64,000 nt of DNA from Clostridia bacterium (GCA_017526525.1 JAFXRG010000062.1:1-64000); one strand, 5' to 3'. Numbered from the stretch's first letter, positions 17,188 to 26,864 are shown. Program-made: numbers and translations. The notes: generated from the letters alone by a model not told the origin.

Positions 17188-18633
17188 ATGACGGGCACAC
17201 CGGACGGATGCGGAAAAATCGGAAGAAAGGCGGGGAGGAGAACGCAGTACCTGTGCATTGACCTGAAATCCTTTTATGCATCGGTTGAATGCGTGGACCG
17301 GGGCCTGGACCCGCTGAAGGCGCATTTGCTGGTGGCGGACGAAAGCCGCACGGATAAAACGATCTGCCTGGCGGTTTCCCCGGCGCTGAAGGCCAAGGGC
17401 GTCAGTGCTCGGCCCCGGCTGTTTGAGGCCCGGGAGGCGATCCGCCTGTATGAGGCGGCAACCCGGGAAAAGGTGGATTATATCGTTGCGCCGCCCCGGA
17501 TGGAAAAATACCTGCAAACCTCCGCAAAGGTGTACGGAATCTACCGCCGGTTTCTTGCGGAAGAGGATATTCACGTTTATTCCATTGACGAATGCTTTAT
17601 GGACCTGACGCCCTATCTGCATCTTTACCGGCAGGAGGCGAAAAAAACCGGCACGACGCCGGCCCGGGTCCTGGCCATGAAGCTGATCCGGACGGCGCTG
17701 TCGGAAACCGGCATCACGGCCACGGCGGGCATCGGCACCAACCTGTACCTGGCGAAGGTGGGAATGGACATTGTGGCCAAGAAGAGCCGGCCGGACGCGG
17801 ATGGGGTCCGTATCGCGGAGCTGGACGAGGAAAAATACCGGCGGCTTTTGTGGGATCACCGGCCGCTGACGGACTTCTGGATGGTGGGGCCGGGAACGGC
17901 CCGGAGGCTTATGACCCATGGGATGCAGACCATGCGGGACGTGGCGGCGGTGGCAGGCCGGAACGAAGAAATCCTCTACCGTCTTTTCGGGGTGAACGCG
18001 GAACTGCTGATTGATCATGCGTGGGGGGAGGAACCGGTGCGGATGAGCGATATCAAAGCCTACCGGCCGGCGAAGCGCAGCTTTTCCGCCGGGCAGGTGC
18101 TGACCCGTCCCTACCGGTTTGGGGAAACGCTGGTGGTTTTCCGGGAAATGGCGGAAAAGCTCGCGGCGGAGCTGGCGGCAAAAAAAATGCGCGTTCCGGC
18201 GGTCATGTGGTGGATCAGCTTCGATCCGGCCAGCCTGGAGGAAAACCCGGAGTACAGGGGACCGGTGACGCTGGATTTTTACGGGCGGCTGCATCCGGTT
18301 CATGCCGGGGGAACGGTGCGGTTCAGGCCGGAAACCGGAAGCCGCAGCGTGATCCTGGAAGGACTGGAAAGGGCTTTCCGGGAAAAGGTGGATCCGTCGC
18401 TGCTGGCCCGGAGAATCGGCATTGCCCTGTGCGATCCCCGGGAGGACACCGCCGCGCTGCAGACGGACCTGTTTACGGATCCGGAGGAGCAGGAAAAAGA
18501 AACGCGGCTGCAGGAAATGCTGGCCGGCGTGTGGGGCCGGTACGGAAGAAACGCGCTGATCCGGGGCATGAATCTGCTGGAGGGGGCCACGGCCATGGAA
18601 CGGAACCGCCAGATCGGCGGCCACAGGGCCTGA
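17188..18633 (+). CDS. Y-family DNA polymerase, UmuC/DinB-like
   Basis: A translesion polymerase (Pol IV/V class) of up to 481 residues. The palm motif LCIDLKSFYASVE holds the first catalytic Asp and YSIDECFMDLT the second acidic pair. AGIGTNLYLAKVGMDIVAKK, the helix-hairpin-helix thumb around DFWMVGPGTARRL and the little-finger domain follow. The start is uncertain. ATG 17188 lacks a ribosome binding site and overlaps a TACAAT -10-like box. A strong GGGGAGGAG at 17232-17240 lies just before the conserved N terminus, where the only in-frame candidate is CTG 17251. Initiation there would give about 460 residues. It is followed by a YolD-like gene, a recurring UmuC companion. Confidence 0.9.
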   Translation: MTGTPDGCGKIGRKAGRRTQYLCIDLKSFYASVECVDRGLDPLKAHLLVADESRTDKTICLAVSPALKAKGVSARPRLFEAREAIRLYEAATREKVDYIVAPPRMEKYLQTSAKVYGIYRRFLAEEDIHVYSIDECFMDLTPYLHLYRQEAKKTGTTPARVLAMKLIRTALSETGITATAGIGTNLYLAKVGMDIVAKKSRPDADGVRIAELDEEKYRRLLWDHRPLTDFWMVGPGTARRLMTHGMQTMRDVAAVAGRNEEILYRLFGVNAELLIDHAWGEEPVRMSDIKAYRPAKRSFSAGQVLTRPYRFGETLVVFREMAEKLAAELAAKKMRVPAVMWWISFDPASLEENPEYRGPVTLDFYGRLHPVHAGGTVRFRPETGSRSVILEGLERAFREKVDPSLLARRIGIALCDPREDTAALQTDLFTDPEEQEKETRLQEMLAGVWGRYGRNALIRGMNLLEGATAMERNRQIGGHRA

Positions 18634-18651
18634 CGGAAAGGAGAAGGACGG

Positions 18652-18852
18652 ATGGAAGAAAAACCGGTACGCAGGAAAAAAAGCAATCCGAAGCATCCTC
18701 CCATGGACCGGGGGCACCGGGCACGGATATTCGCCTCCTTTGACGCCCTGGAGGGTTTTTCCGAAATGGTACAGGAAAAGGACCGCCTCCCGGAGGAGAC
18801 GGTCCCTGAAAGGGAAAAAAGCAATATCTGCCTTCCCTGGGAGGATCCGTAA
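18652..18852 (+). CDS. Small YolD-like protein
   Basis: A 66-residue basic protein behind a GGAAAGGAGAAGG site, 18 bases after the Y-family polymerase. The core DRGHRARIFASFDALEGFSEMVQEKDRL resembles the YolD-like family, whose members sit beside UmuC-type polymerases and are thought to play a UmuD-like accessory role. The N terminus is rich in lysine and arginine. No catalytic motif is seen. Family assignment is tentative; the operon arrangement is the best support. Confidence 0.65.
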   Translation: MEEKPVRRKKSNPKHPPMDRGHRARIFASFDALEGFSEMVQEKDRLPEETVPEREKSNICLPWEDP

Positions 18853-18858
18853 GGGAAA

Positions 18859-19644
18859 TCAGCCAAACATCCACGCCACGATTTTCGCGATATATTCATG
18901 CCAGAATACCATATCATGGATTCCCTTGCTTTCGTGATATTCATGGGGGATTCCTTCGGCTTCCAGGAAACGGTGCATCTGCCGGTTGTTTTCAATCAGG
19001 AAATCTTCCGTGCCGCAGCACATATAGATGTCCGGAATTTTCGCGCCGGCGGCCTTCAGCCGGCGGGCCAGCACCTCCGGGTTCACATCCCGTTCCAGCA
19101 AGGTGGCGGGATCGCCGAAGCAGGCACGGTAATAGGCGTAATTGGCTATTTCGTTGCCGCCGCCGGGCTGCATCTGCGCCACTTCATGGTGGATCAGGGC
19201 GGAGGAAAGGGCGCCGATTTTTCCGAAACGGTCCGGATAGGCCAGCCCGGTATGCAGCGCGCCGAAGCCGCCCATGGACAGGCCGGCAATGCAGGTATCC
19301 TCCGGTCCGCAGGCCAGGCGGAAGGTTTTGCGGACATAATCCACCAGCTCTTCCCCTACCATGGTCTGATAGGCGGTGCCGGTGGCTTCGCCGTTGAGAT
19401 AAAAGGAGTTTTCCGCCGTGGGCATCACGATGGCAAAATGATATTTTTCCGGAAGCCCGTCCGGTACCCAGTTGCCGGCCTTGCCGGTATAGCCGTGGAG
19501 CAGGAAAAGGGTGGACAGGGGCCGGGAAGAACCGGAATTCTGTTCCCAGGGGATCTCCGGCCGGGGATCGTTGGGAATCATCATTTCAAAAGAGGTTTCA
19601 CGCCGCAGCGCATGGGAATAGTATTCGATGTGAAGTCTGGCCAT
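18859..19644 (-). CDS. Esterase of the CE1 / esterase-D family
   Basis: A 261-residue alpha/beta hydrolase of the S-formylglutathione hydrolase/feruloyl-acetyl esterase type. It shows the oxyanion-side LLHGYTGKAGNW, the nucleophile elbow GLSMGGFGAL (Ser123), the acid strand YMCCGTEDFL and the catalytic His in GIHDMVFW. There is no signal peptide, so it acts in the cytosol. It lies 41 bases downstream of a GH10 xylanase on the same strand, so removal of acetyl or feruloyl groups from imported xylo-oligosaccharides is likely. Tributyrin-type esterase activity is an alternative. Confidence 0.85.
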   Translation of the reverse strand: MARLHIEYYSHALRRETSFEMMIPNDPRPEIPWEQNSGSSRPLSTLFLLHGYTGKAGNWVPDGLPEKYHFAIVMPTAENSFYLNGEATGTAYQTMVGEELVDYVRKTFRLACGPEDTCIAGLSMGGFGALHTGLAYPDRFGKIGALSSALIHHEVAQMQPGGGNEIANYAYYRACFGDPATLLERDVNPEVLARRLKAAGAKIPDIYMCCGTEDFLIENNRQMHRFLEAEGIPHEYHESKGIHDMVFWHEYIAKIVAWMFG

Positions 19645-19685
19645 GGGATGCTCCTTTCAGAAGGGTCGGTGGGGGAAACAGCGTT

Positions 19686-20738
19686 TTATTCCGCGGCGGC
19701 AAGAACGGCTTCAAAAGCCGGCTTGGCTTTCCGGTCCGCGGTGATCAGCAGGGGATAGCTGGGTTCCCGGCGGAAACCGGGCAGCCAGCTGTCCGCATCG
19801 GTGAGTCCCCAGAAAGTGACGGCCTCAATTTCGATCCCTTCCAGGGCCAGCTTTTTCATCATGGCAAACCAGGAACGGTAGGCCTCGGTCAGGGCCGCCG
19901 TGTGCGCTTCATCGTCGCTGTTGCAGTGAATGTCCAGCTCGGTAACCTGCAGCTTCAGTCCCAGGGCGGCGTAGGCCCGGGCGGCTTCCTCGCACAGGTC
20001 CACATTCAGCCAGTCGATCACATAGTGCCCCTGCATGCCCATGGTATCCACCAGGTTTTCTGCCTGCAGCGTTTTCAGCATGGCAATGATGGCGTCCCGC
20101 TTGACGGGATCGAACGCGTTATAGTCGTTGTAGCACAGGGTCTGTCCCGGAGCGGCGTATTTGCGCGCAGCCCGGAAGGCGGCGGGCAGGAAATCCTTTC
20201 CGGTCAGGGCGAACCAGGGGCTGCGGGTCCGGTAAAGATCCGGGCCTTCCTGTTCCGGCTCAATGGCTTCATTGACCACGTCCCAGGTGTACACCAGGCC
20301 GGGGAAGGCGGTGTTCACATGGGTCATAACATCCCGGATATAGTTTTCCAGGCGCCGGAGCAGTACTTCCTTCGGGGCGGCGGGAGCGTTCATGTCGTTT
20401 TCCCAGTGCTCCTTGAAAAACCAGACAGGGGTCTGGTTATGCCAGACCAGCGTGTGGTAGCGCATGGCGATCCCGTGGTCCCGGGCAAAGGAAAGCAGCG
20501 CGTCCACCCGGGTAAAATCCACGGCGGCGTGCTCCGGATCCCCGGCGGCCAGCGTTCCCTCCAGGGAAAGGACGCTTTCGGGCTTCATCTGGTTATCAGC
20601 GGTGATGGAGGAAAAATGACGGCACAGGATTTCTGCCAGTTCGGGATCCCCGGTCAGGCGGCTGCTGACGGCGGCACCGATGCGGAAATAGGGTTTGTAG
20701 GCTTCACAGAGGGAAGGGGACTGCAGCGCGTGAATCAT
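19686..20738 (-). CDS. Intracellular endo-1,4-beta-xylanase, GH10
   Basis: A 350-residue single-domain GH10 enzyme hydrolysing beta-1,4-xylosidic bonds with retention. Signatures are TADNQMKPES, HTLVWHNQTPVWF, the acid/base Glu157 in WDVVNEA, the YNDYNAF strand, and the nucleophile Glu268 in LQVTELDIH; WGLTDADSWLP closes the barrel. It lacks a signal peptide and binding modules, so it probably trims short imported xylo-oligosaccharides, as known for cytoplasmic GH10 members. It is probably cotranscribed with the CE1-like esterase downstream. The start has GGAGG 9 bases upstream. Confidence 0.95.
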   Translation of the reverse strand: MIHALQSPSLCEAYKPYFRIGAAVSSRLTGDPELAEILCRHFSSITADNQMKPESVLSLEGTLAAGDPEHAAVDFTRVDALLSFARDHGIAMRYHTLVWHNQTPVWFFKEHWENDMNAPAAPKEVLLRRLENYIRDVMTHVNTAFPGLVYTWDVVNEAIEPEQEGPDLYRTRSPWFALTGKDFLPAAFRAARKYAAPGQTLCYNDYNAFDPVKRDAIIAMLKTLQAENLVDTMGMQGHYVIDWLNVDLCEEAARAYAALGLKLQVTELDIHCNSDDEAHTAALTEAYRSWFAMMKKLALEGIEIEAVTFWGLTDADSWLPGFRREPSYPLLITADRKAKPAFEAVLAAAE

Positions 20739-20824
20739 GGCTGTTTACCTCCGTTTTTTTCTGTTCGGGAAACGATACGCTTCAGTATAACAAAGAAGCG
20801 CAAGACGCCGCAAGGAAAAGTTGC

Positions 20825-23464
20825 TCAGCGGCCGCTGCCTTTCCGTGCTTTCAGCCAGGCATCCTTGTACGTCTGTTCCAGGGTTTGCCGGGGACGGGAC
20901 AGCCTGGTTTTTTCCAGGAAGGCCCGGATGCCGTCACGAACCTTGTTCACTTCCTCGTGGAATTCCCGGGCGGAGGTGCGCAGGGCCGCGTTGCCGGAGG
21001 CAATCAGCTGTTCCGGCCGGTCGGAGGTGACGACCCGGATCCGGGCGGAATTCCGGCCGAAATAGGTCGTCTGCTCAATAAAGGCATCTGCCGTCTGGGC
21101 TTCCCGGGTATAGATCAGGAAGATATTCCGGTATTTTTCCGCCCGGCCGCGGCCGCCGGAAACGTTGTACGCGTCAAAAACCAGGATGACGCTGCAGCCG
21201 GCGGCGCCGGCGTAATCGCACATAAGATCCCGCAGGGCGTCCCGGGCGTCCTCCAGGCGGTCCTCCAGATAAGGCTTCCATTCCTCCCAGGCGTGGAGAA
21301 TGTTGTAGCCGTCCACCAGGAGAATTTCCCCGCCTCCGGCGGGGGAGGCCGGCGCGGCATCCGGGACGCCGGCACCGGAACCCGGCGGAGACATCAGCTG
21401 CCGGGCTTTTACGGGGCCGTAGGTACGCTCGAAGATTTTCTCCAGCGCCAGATCCTCTTCCCGGGTTCCGTGATAGGCGCCGGCAGCACCGCCGGCAGCG
21501 GGAGCGGGGGTTTTCCGCTCCGCGGTGTCCTTCAGGAAGGGCAGATGCATGAGAGCGTCCGCCTCATCCCAGGGAACGACATAGCCGGCGCCGTGGGAGC
21601 AGAAAACCGAGTCCGGGGTGTTCCAGACATCGCGGCGGGGATCATAGCCTTTTTCACGGATTACTTTTTCCGGATCCGTACAGGGCTCCCAGTCCAGAAA
21701 GGAAGCCGCCATGGAACCGCGGCCTTTGGTGAAAACCGCCAGCTGGCGGCTGTAGCCGGCGCAGGCGGAGGCGGGCACCGCGGCTGTCAGACGACGGAGA
21801 CTCTCCCCGCTGTCCTCCGGGGCGTCAAAGCGGCCGCCCATCAGGCTGAGATCGCTCATCACCCGGCCGGTGCAGTCTGTAGGTACGGTGATTTCCAGCG
21901 TCATCCAGGGCTCCAGAAGGACGGAACGGGCTTTCATGAGGCCCTGGCGCAGGGCCCGGTAAGTGGCCTGACGGAAATCGCCGCCCTCGGTATGCTTCAG
22001 ATGCGCTTTTCCCGCAATCAGGGTAATATGAAGATCGGTGACTGGGGAGCCGGTCAGTACGCCGATGTGGGTTTTTTCCCGCAGATGGGTGACGATCAGC
22101 CGCTGCCAGTTCAGCGCTAGGTCATCCACAGGTACGGAGGAATCGCAGACCAGCCCGCTGCCGCGGGGAAGCGGCGCGATCAGCAGATGCACTTCCGCGT
22201 AGTGCTTCAGGGGTTCGTAATGACCGGCGCCTTCCACCGGGGCCTCAATGGTTTCCCGGTACAGCACCGTGCTTTCCGCAAAGGAAACGTCCAGGCCGAA
22301 ACGGTCCGAGAGCTGGCGGCGCAGCACCTCCAGGTACACATCCCCCATGGAGTGCACCCGGATTTCCCGGCGGGTTTCCACATATTCCACCTGGATCAGG
22401 GGTTCCTCCTCCTGCAGGGTTTCCAGGCAGTTGAGCGCATAATGCACATCCGCGCCGGGCGGAAGCACCAGCCGGCAGGCGTAGCAGGGACGAAGCGTCT
22501 GGACCGGGTGCCCCGGGTCCGTGCCGAGCCCGTCTCCGGGCAGCGCCTTGCTGAGGCCGACCACACAGCAGACCTGTCCGGCGGGAACCTCCTGCACGGC
22601 GGTATAGCGGGCGCCGGAATACAGCCGGATTTCCGCGGCTTTTTCCGCCCAGAGCGTTTCTCCCTCGGGATTTTTCAGGGCCAGCAGATCCCGGGCTTTC
22701 AGGGTGCCGCCGGTGACGCGCAGGAAAGCCAGCCGGGCGCCCTGGGGATCCCGGGCCACTTTGTAAACCCGGGCGCCGAAGGCGGGGGAAGGCCGGGGCC
22801 GGGGATCAAACGCGGCAAGGAAATCCAGCAGGGGTTCCACGCCCTCGTTGCGGAGGGCGGAACCGGAAAACAGGGGGAACACCTTTCGCTCCGCTGCCAG
22901 GGAATGAATGCGGCGTTCCGGAATCCTGCCTTCCCGCAGGAAAATATCCAGGCAGGTTTCATCGCAAAGGGCCAGCTTTTCCGGATCCGGATCCGGAAAA
23001 GGAAGAATGGCATCGGAGAGCTCCTGCCGCAGGGAGGACAGAAGCACCTCCGTTTCGCCGTGGGGCAGGTCCGTTTTGTTCAGGAAGAGAATGACGGGCA
23101 GCCGCCGCTCCTCCAGCAGACGCCAGAGGGTGCGGGTGTGGGACTGCACGACGTCCGCGGCACTGATGACCAGGACGGCCGCGTCCAGCACATTCAGGGC
23201 CCGTTCGGTTTCCCCGGAGAAATCCGTATGGCCCGGGGTATCCACCAGGGTCAGGTCCGTATGGTTCCAGGTGAGGCGGGCTTCCTTGGAAAAGATGGTA
23301 ATTCCCCGGTCCTTTTCCATTTTGTCCGTATCCAGAAAGGCGTCGCCGTGGTCCACGCGGCCCTGGCGGCGGACGGAGCCGGAAAGAAAAAGCATGGACT
23401 CGGAAAGCGTTGTTTTCCCTGCGTCCACATGAGCGCAGAGCCCGATGACCGGACCGGCTGCCAT
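20825..23464 (-). CDS. EF-G/TetM-like GTPase fused to a Rae1/YacP-type NYN nuclease domain
   Basis: An 879-residue cytosolic protein. Residues 1 to about 650 form a translational GTPase: P-loop AHVDAGKTT (11-19), switch I around DRGITIFSKEA, DTPGH (75-79), NKTD (129-132), a beta-barrel domain, then EF-G domains III, IV and V. It is closest in style to ribosomal-protection (TetM-like) proteins. After a low-complexity Ala/Pro/Gly linker, residues 710-879 are a complete NYN domain like Bacillus Rae1 (YacP): LLVDGYN (Asp718), VFDAYNV (Asp764), TADAFIE (Asp793), TSDRPEQ (Asp815) and LRTSAREF. Rae1 is a ribosome-associated A-site mRNA endonuclease. The fusion therefore suggests a factor that enters the ribosome with GTP and cuts mRNA. 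Start 23464 follows GGGAGGA; longer starts lack homology. Activity is inferred. Confidence 0.92.
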   Translation of the reverse strand: MAAGPVIGLCAHVDAGKTTLSESMLFLSGSVRRQGRVDHGDAFLDTDKMEKDRGITIFSKEARLTWNHTDLTLVDTPGHTDFSGETERALNVLDAAVLVISAADVVQSHTRTLWRLLEERRLPVILFLNKTDLPHGETEVLLSSLRQELSDAILPFPDPDPEKLALCDETCLDIFLREGRIPERRIHSLAAERKVFPLFSGSALRNEGVEPLLDFLAAFDPRPRPSPAFGARVYKVARDPQGARLAFLRVTGGTLKARDLLALKNPEGETLWAEKAAEIRLYSGARYTAVQEVPAGQVCCVVGLSKALPGDGLGTDPGHPVQTLRPCYACRLVLPPGADVHYALNCLETLQEEEPLIQVEYVETRREIRVHSMGDVYLEVLRRQLSDRFGLDVSFAESTVLYRETIEAPVEGAGHYEPLKHYAEVHLLIAPLPRGSGLVCDSSVPVDDLALNWQRLIVTHLREKTHIGVLTGSPVTDLHITLIAGKAHLKHTEGGDFRQATYRALRQGLMKARSVLLEPWMTLEITVPTDCTGRVMSDLSLMGGRFDAPEDSGESLRRLTAAVPASACAGYSRQLAVFTKGRGSMAASFLDWEPCTDPEKVIREKGYDPRRDVWNTPDSVFCSHGAGYVVPWDEADALMHLPFLKDTAERKTPAPAAGGAAGAYHGTREEDLALEKIFERTYGPVKARQLMSPPGSGAGVPDAAPASPAGGGEILLVDGYNILHAWEEWKPYLEDRLEDARDALRDLMCDYAGAAGCSVILVFDAYNVSGGRGRAEKYRNIFLIYTREAQTADAFIEQTTYFGRNSARIRVVTSDRPEQLIASGNAALRTSAREFHEEVNKVRDGIRAFLEKTRLSRPRQTLEQTYKDAWLKARKGSGR

Positions 23465-23495
23465 GGCGGTTCCTCCCTTCGCATGTCTACCGTGC

Positions 23496-23523
23496 ATCGT
23501 AACATATCGGGGAAGAATGTCAA
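23496..23523 (-). promoter_or_regulatory. Promoter of the GTPase-NYN gene
   Basis: On the minus strand TTGACA (23523-23518), 16 bases, TACGAT (23501-23496); about 32 bases before the start codon. Confidence 0.65.
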
Positions 23524-23575
23524 CCGGTATCCTCTCCGAATTTTCCCCGGCGGCGTGAACGGAAAGCACTGCACA

Positions 23576-23604
23576 TTGACAAGGTTTTTTATCAGGGGTA
23601 AAAT
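23576..23604 (+). promoter_or_regulatory. purA promoter
   Basis: TTGACA (23576-23581), 17-base spacer, TAAAAT (23599-23604), 84 bases before the purA start. No purine riboswitch is evident in the leader. Confidence 0.7.
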
Positions 23605-23688
23605 TATGACCACGAAAAAAAGTGTTGCCGGGTCCGGAATTTCCCGCCGGAAAGCGGGAAAGGAAAGCATCCGAAAGGTGGAAAAACG

Positions 23689-24966
23689 ATGAACGCTTGT
23701 ACCGCAATTGTTGGAATCAACTGGGGCGATGAGGGAAAAGGCCGGATGGTGGATCTCCTGACGGAGGCTTTTGATGTGGTCATCCGCTATCAGGGCGGCG
23801 CCAACGCGGGCCATACCGTGATCAACCAGTTCGGCGAATTTGAAATTCACGCGCTTCCCTCCGGTGTATTCCGCAAGGGAGTGGTCAACGTGATCGGTAA
23901 CGGCGTGGCGCTGGATCCGGAAAAACTGCTGGGGGAAATCCGCACCCTGCAGGAAAAGGGCGTTTCCATTACCCCGGAGAACCTGATGATCAGCGACCGG
24001 GCGTCCCTGCTGCTGCCCTGGCACCGGAGGCAGGATGTGCTGGAGGAGGAACGGCTGGGAGAGAAACAGTTCGGCTCCTCCCGGCAGGGAATCGGTCCCT
24101 TTTATTCCGACAAGCACCAGAAAAAAACCGTGCTGGCGGGAGAACTGTTCTATCCGGAAATCCTGAAGGAGGACCTGGAATCGCTGCGCAAATGGAAAAA
24201 CCTGATCCTGACCGGCGTATACGGCGCGAAACCCGTGAGCGAACAGGAAATCGAAGAATGGCTGCGGGATTACTGCGAACCGCTCAAGCCCTTTATCACG
24301 GATACGCAGAGCTTCCTGCTCAAGGCCCAGGATGATAACAAACGGATCCTGTTTGAAGCGCAGATGGGTGCGCTGCGGGATCTGGATTTCGGTGTCTATC
24401 CCTATACGACCTCCTCCAACGTGCTGGCATCCTATGCGCCCATCGGCGCCGGCATGCCGGGCGTGGAAATTGACCGGATTATCGGCGTGGTCAAATCCTA
24501 TTCCACCTGCGTGGGAAAAGGCCCCTTTGTATGCGAGCTCTCCGGTGAGGAAGCAGAGAAAATGCGGCAGACTTGCGGAGAAACGGAAAAGACGCATCAC
24601 CGGATCGGCCCCTTCGACCTGGTGGCGACCCGCTACGGGGTCAAGGTCCAGGCGGCAACGGAGATTGCCCTGACCAAACTGGATATGCTCAGTTCCCTGG
24701 ATGAAATTCCGGTCTGCGTGCGCTACCGGTACGGGGACCAGGAGTTTGAGGACATGCCTTTCCCGGCCATTCTCGGGAAGTGCGAACCGGTGTATGAAAA
24801 AATAAAGGGCTGGAACTGCGATATTTCCGGCATCCGTAACTGGTGGGACCTTCCGGTAGAAGCCCAGAATTTCGTGAAGCTGATTGAGGAGGCCACCGGC
24901 GTGGTGGTGAAATGGATTTCCGTGGGTGCGGAGCGCCACAGCATTATCCGGCGCGGCCAGACCTGA
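23689..24966 (+). CDS. purA: Adenylosuccinate synthase
   Basis: Condenses IMP with aspartate using GTP, the first committed step to AMP, in the cytosol. The 425-residue protein begins with the GTP-binding loop IVGINWGDEGKGRMVD. It continues with the IMP loop YQGGANAGHTV, GSSRQGIGPFY, FEAQMGALRDLDFGVYPYTTSSN, and a C-terminal ATEIALTKLDMLS base-binding stretch. ASYAPIGAGMPG lies where the family has a Gly-rich loop. The G-for-Q variant at GINWGDEGKG (usually GxQWGDEGKG) marks a recognisable divergent subgroup. The start has AAAGGTGG 7 bases upstream. It is monocistronic. Confidence 0.96.
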   Translation: MNACTAIVGINWGDEGKGRMVDLLTEAFDVVIRYQGGANAGHTVINQFGEFEIHALPSGVFRKGVVNVIGNGVALDPEKLLGEIRTLQEKGVSITPENLMISDRASLLLPWHRRQDVLEEERLGEKQFGSSRQGIGPFYSDKHQKKTVLAGELFYPEILKEDLESLRKWKNLILTGVYGAKPVSEQEIEEWLRDYCEPLKPFITDTQSFLLKAQDDNKRILFEAQMGALRDLDFGVYPYTTSSNVLASYAPIGAGMPGVEIDRIIGVVKSYSTCVGKGPFVCELSGEEAEKMRQTCGETEKTHHRIGPFDLVATRYGVKVQAATEIALTKLDMLSSLDEIPVCVRYRYGDQEFEDMPFPAILGKCEPVYEKIKGWNCDISGIRNWWDLPVEAQNFVKLIEEATGVVVKWISVGAERHSIIRRGQT

Positions 24967-24999
24967 CGACCCGGAACTCCCGTTTTCCTGATCAAAAAA

Positions 25000-25034
25000 A
25001 TACAGCCCGGCAGTTTTCTGAACTGCCGGGCTGC
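25000..25034 (-). terminator. Terminator of pfp
   Basis: Minus-strand stem CAGCCCGGCAG/CTGCCGGGCTG around 25034-25010 followed by ATTTTTTT. It may also slow transcription from purA. Confidence 0.8.
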
Positions 25035-25047
25035 TGTTACTGACGGG

Positions 25048-26712
25048 TTATTCCCTGCCTTTTTCGAGGGCCAGGGTCCTGGTGGTCAGGTCGCAGACTT
25101 CGGAGGGCCCGAAGTACTGGATGGCACCGGGGTAGGTGAAGCAGGTCTTCTCGGCCCACTCGTCCCGGTGAGCTTCAAAATATTTGAAGGGAGCGCCGTC
25201 CAGCTCCACAAGGGCCTTCCGGATCACGGGCTTGTCCTCACCGTTTCTTCTTTCCATATTCATCATTTTGGTGATGGGCATTCCGCCGGCAACCCACTCC
25301 TCGGCGGGCCGGGAAATGTTGGAAACCTTGGAAAGATATCCGGTATAGCCGTACTGGATGAGCATGAAGGCGTTGTATCCGAGGGAGTAGCAGTAATCCG
25401 CGTCAAAGTTGGACGGGAAGGCGCATCTTCCCTCATAGCCGAAGAAATGATGCTGGGTGCCGAACTTGCCCTTGTAGGTGCCGGCAGCCTTTCTCTTTGC
25501 CAGTTCGCTCTTTACCATTTCGGAGAACAGCTTTTCCGATTCGATCAGGGAAACCTGCACGTTGCCGTGGGGGTCCCTTTCCAGGAACAGCTGCTGCTGG
25601 ACAAACTGGGGAAGGATTTCAAATACCGCGAAGGATTCGCCGGACAGTCCCTTCCGGATGAACTGGTATTTGGCGTCCCAGTCGGGCAGCGCGTTGAATT
25701 CCTCTGTTTTGCTGCCCGCCAGCAGCTCGTTGATTTCAGCAATCAGCCGGGAGAATTCGGGAACGAATTCCACGATGCCTTCGGGAATGATGGCGACGCC
25801 GAAGTTTTCGCCGTTGTTGCTCCGCTTTTCCACGGAATCAGCGATATAGCTGGCGATGGCAGACAGGGACATTTTTTTGGCGGCGACTTCTTCACCGATC
25901 AGGCAGATGTTGGGCTGGGTTTCCAGCGCGCATTCCAGGGCAACGTGGGAAGCGGAACGGCCCATCACCTTGATGAAGTGCCAGTATTTCTTGGCGGAGT
26001 TGGCGTCCCGTTCAATGTTGCCGATCAGTTCGGAATAGGTTTTGGTGGCGGTGTCAAAACCGAAGGAGGCTTCGATATCCTCGTTCTTCAGGTCTCCGTC
26101 GATGGTTTTGGGGCAGCCGATGACCTGGACGCCGGTGTTGTGGGCGGCCATGTATTCAGCCAGCACGGCGGCATTGGTGTTCGAGTCGTCGCCGCCGATG
26201 ATCACGATGGCGGTGAGGCCGTGCTTTTTAGCCACTTCCGTCACGATCCGGAACTGCTCTTCCGTTTCAAGCTTGGTCCGGCCGGAACCGATGATATCAA
26301 ATCCGCCGGTGTTCCGGTAGGCGTTGATGTATTCGTCGTCAAACTCGATATACTTGTCATCGATCAGTCCGGAAGGGCCGCCTTTGAAGCCAAGGAGGAC
26401 GTTGTTTTTGTCGGTCGCCTTGATGGCATCGTACAGACCGCAGATGACGTTGTGTCCGCCGGGGGCCTGTCCGCCGGAAAGGATGACGCCCACCACCTGT
26501 TTTTTGGCCGCGGAAGTATTGGTGCCCTTAACGAAGGTGATTTCGTTTTTGCCGTAGGTGTTGGGGAAAAGGGCCTTGATTTTGTCCTGATCCGCTACGC
26601 TTTCCGTTGGCGCGCCGACCTTGACAGAAATCTCGGAGATGCCGCCGCGAAGCATTCCGGGAAGCTTGGGGCTGTACTCATATCTGGCCTTCTGAAGTGG
26701 TGAAAGATTCAT
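25048..26712 (-). CDS. pfp: Diphosphate--fructose-6-phosphate 1-phosphotransferase
   Basis: PPi-dependent phosphofructokinase, a reversible and ATP-sparing glycolytic step. The 554-residue long form shows [18 protein letters not shown], the PPi-type GGDDSNT motif (173-179, where ATP enzymes have GGDGS), [10 protein letters not shown] with the catalytic Asp, and a [14 protein letters not shown] segment. The start at 26712 has a GGAGGAG site. An upstream -10 TATAAT on the minus strand (26782-26777) lies about 65 bases before. Use of PPi is typical of fermentative anaerobes. Confidence 0.96.
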   Translation of the reverse strand: MNLSPLQKARYEYSPKLPGMLRGGISEISVKVGAPTESVADQDKIKALFPNTYGKNEITFVKGTNTSAAKKQVVGVILSGGQAPGGHNVICGLYDAIKATDKNNVLLGFKGGPSGLIDDKYIEFDDEYINAYRNTGGFDIIGSGRTKLETEEQFRIVTEVAKKHGLTAIVIIGGDDSNTNAAVLAEYMAAHNTGVQVIGCPKTIDGDLKNEDIEASFGFDTATKTYSELIGNIERDANSAKKYWHFIKVMGRSASHVALECALETQPNICLIGEEVAAKKMSLSAIASYIADSVEKRSNNGENFGVAIIPEGIVEFVPEFSRLIAEINELLAGSKTEEFNALPDWDAKYQFIRKGLSGESFAVFEILPQFVQQQLFLERDPHGNVQVSLIESEKLFSEMVKSELAKRKAAGTYKGKFGTQHHFFGYEGRCAFPSNFDADYCYSLGYNAFMLIQYGYTGYLSKVSNISRPAEEWVAGGMPITKMMNMERRNGEDKPVIRKALVELDGAPFKYFEAHRDEWAEKTCFTYPGAIQYFGPSEVCDLTTRTLALEKGRE

Positions 26713-26818
26713 CTTGCTCCTCCTTGTTTCATGTAATCTCTGAATCAGTGCGAAAAGCGCGTTCACACAATAAAAGATTATAGCACGTTTCGTCAATAGG
26801 TGCTGATCTTTTTCAGAA

Positions 26819-26850
26819 CAAAAAAACCGCGCGCCGCGGGGCGCACGGTT
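26819..26850 (-). terminator. Terminator of the GGDEF-RHH gene
   Basis: Minus-strand stem AACCGTGCGC/GCGCGCGGTT followed by seven T. Confidence 0.8.
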
Positions 26851-26864
26851 CTGACGGATCCGGA

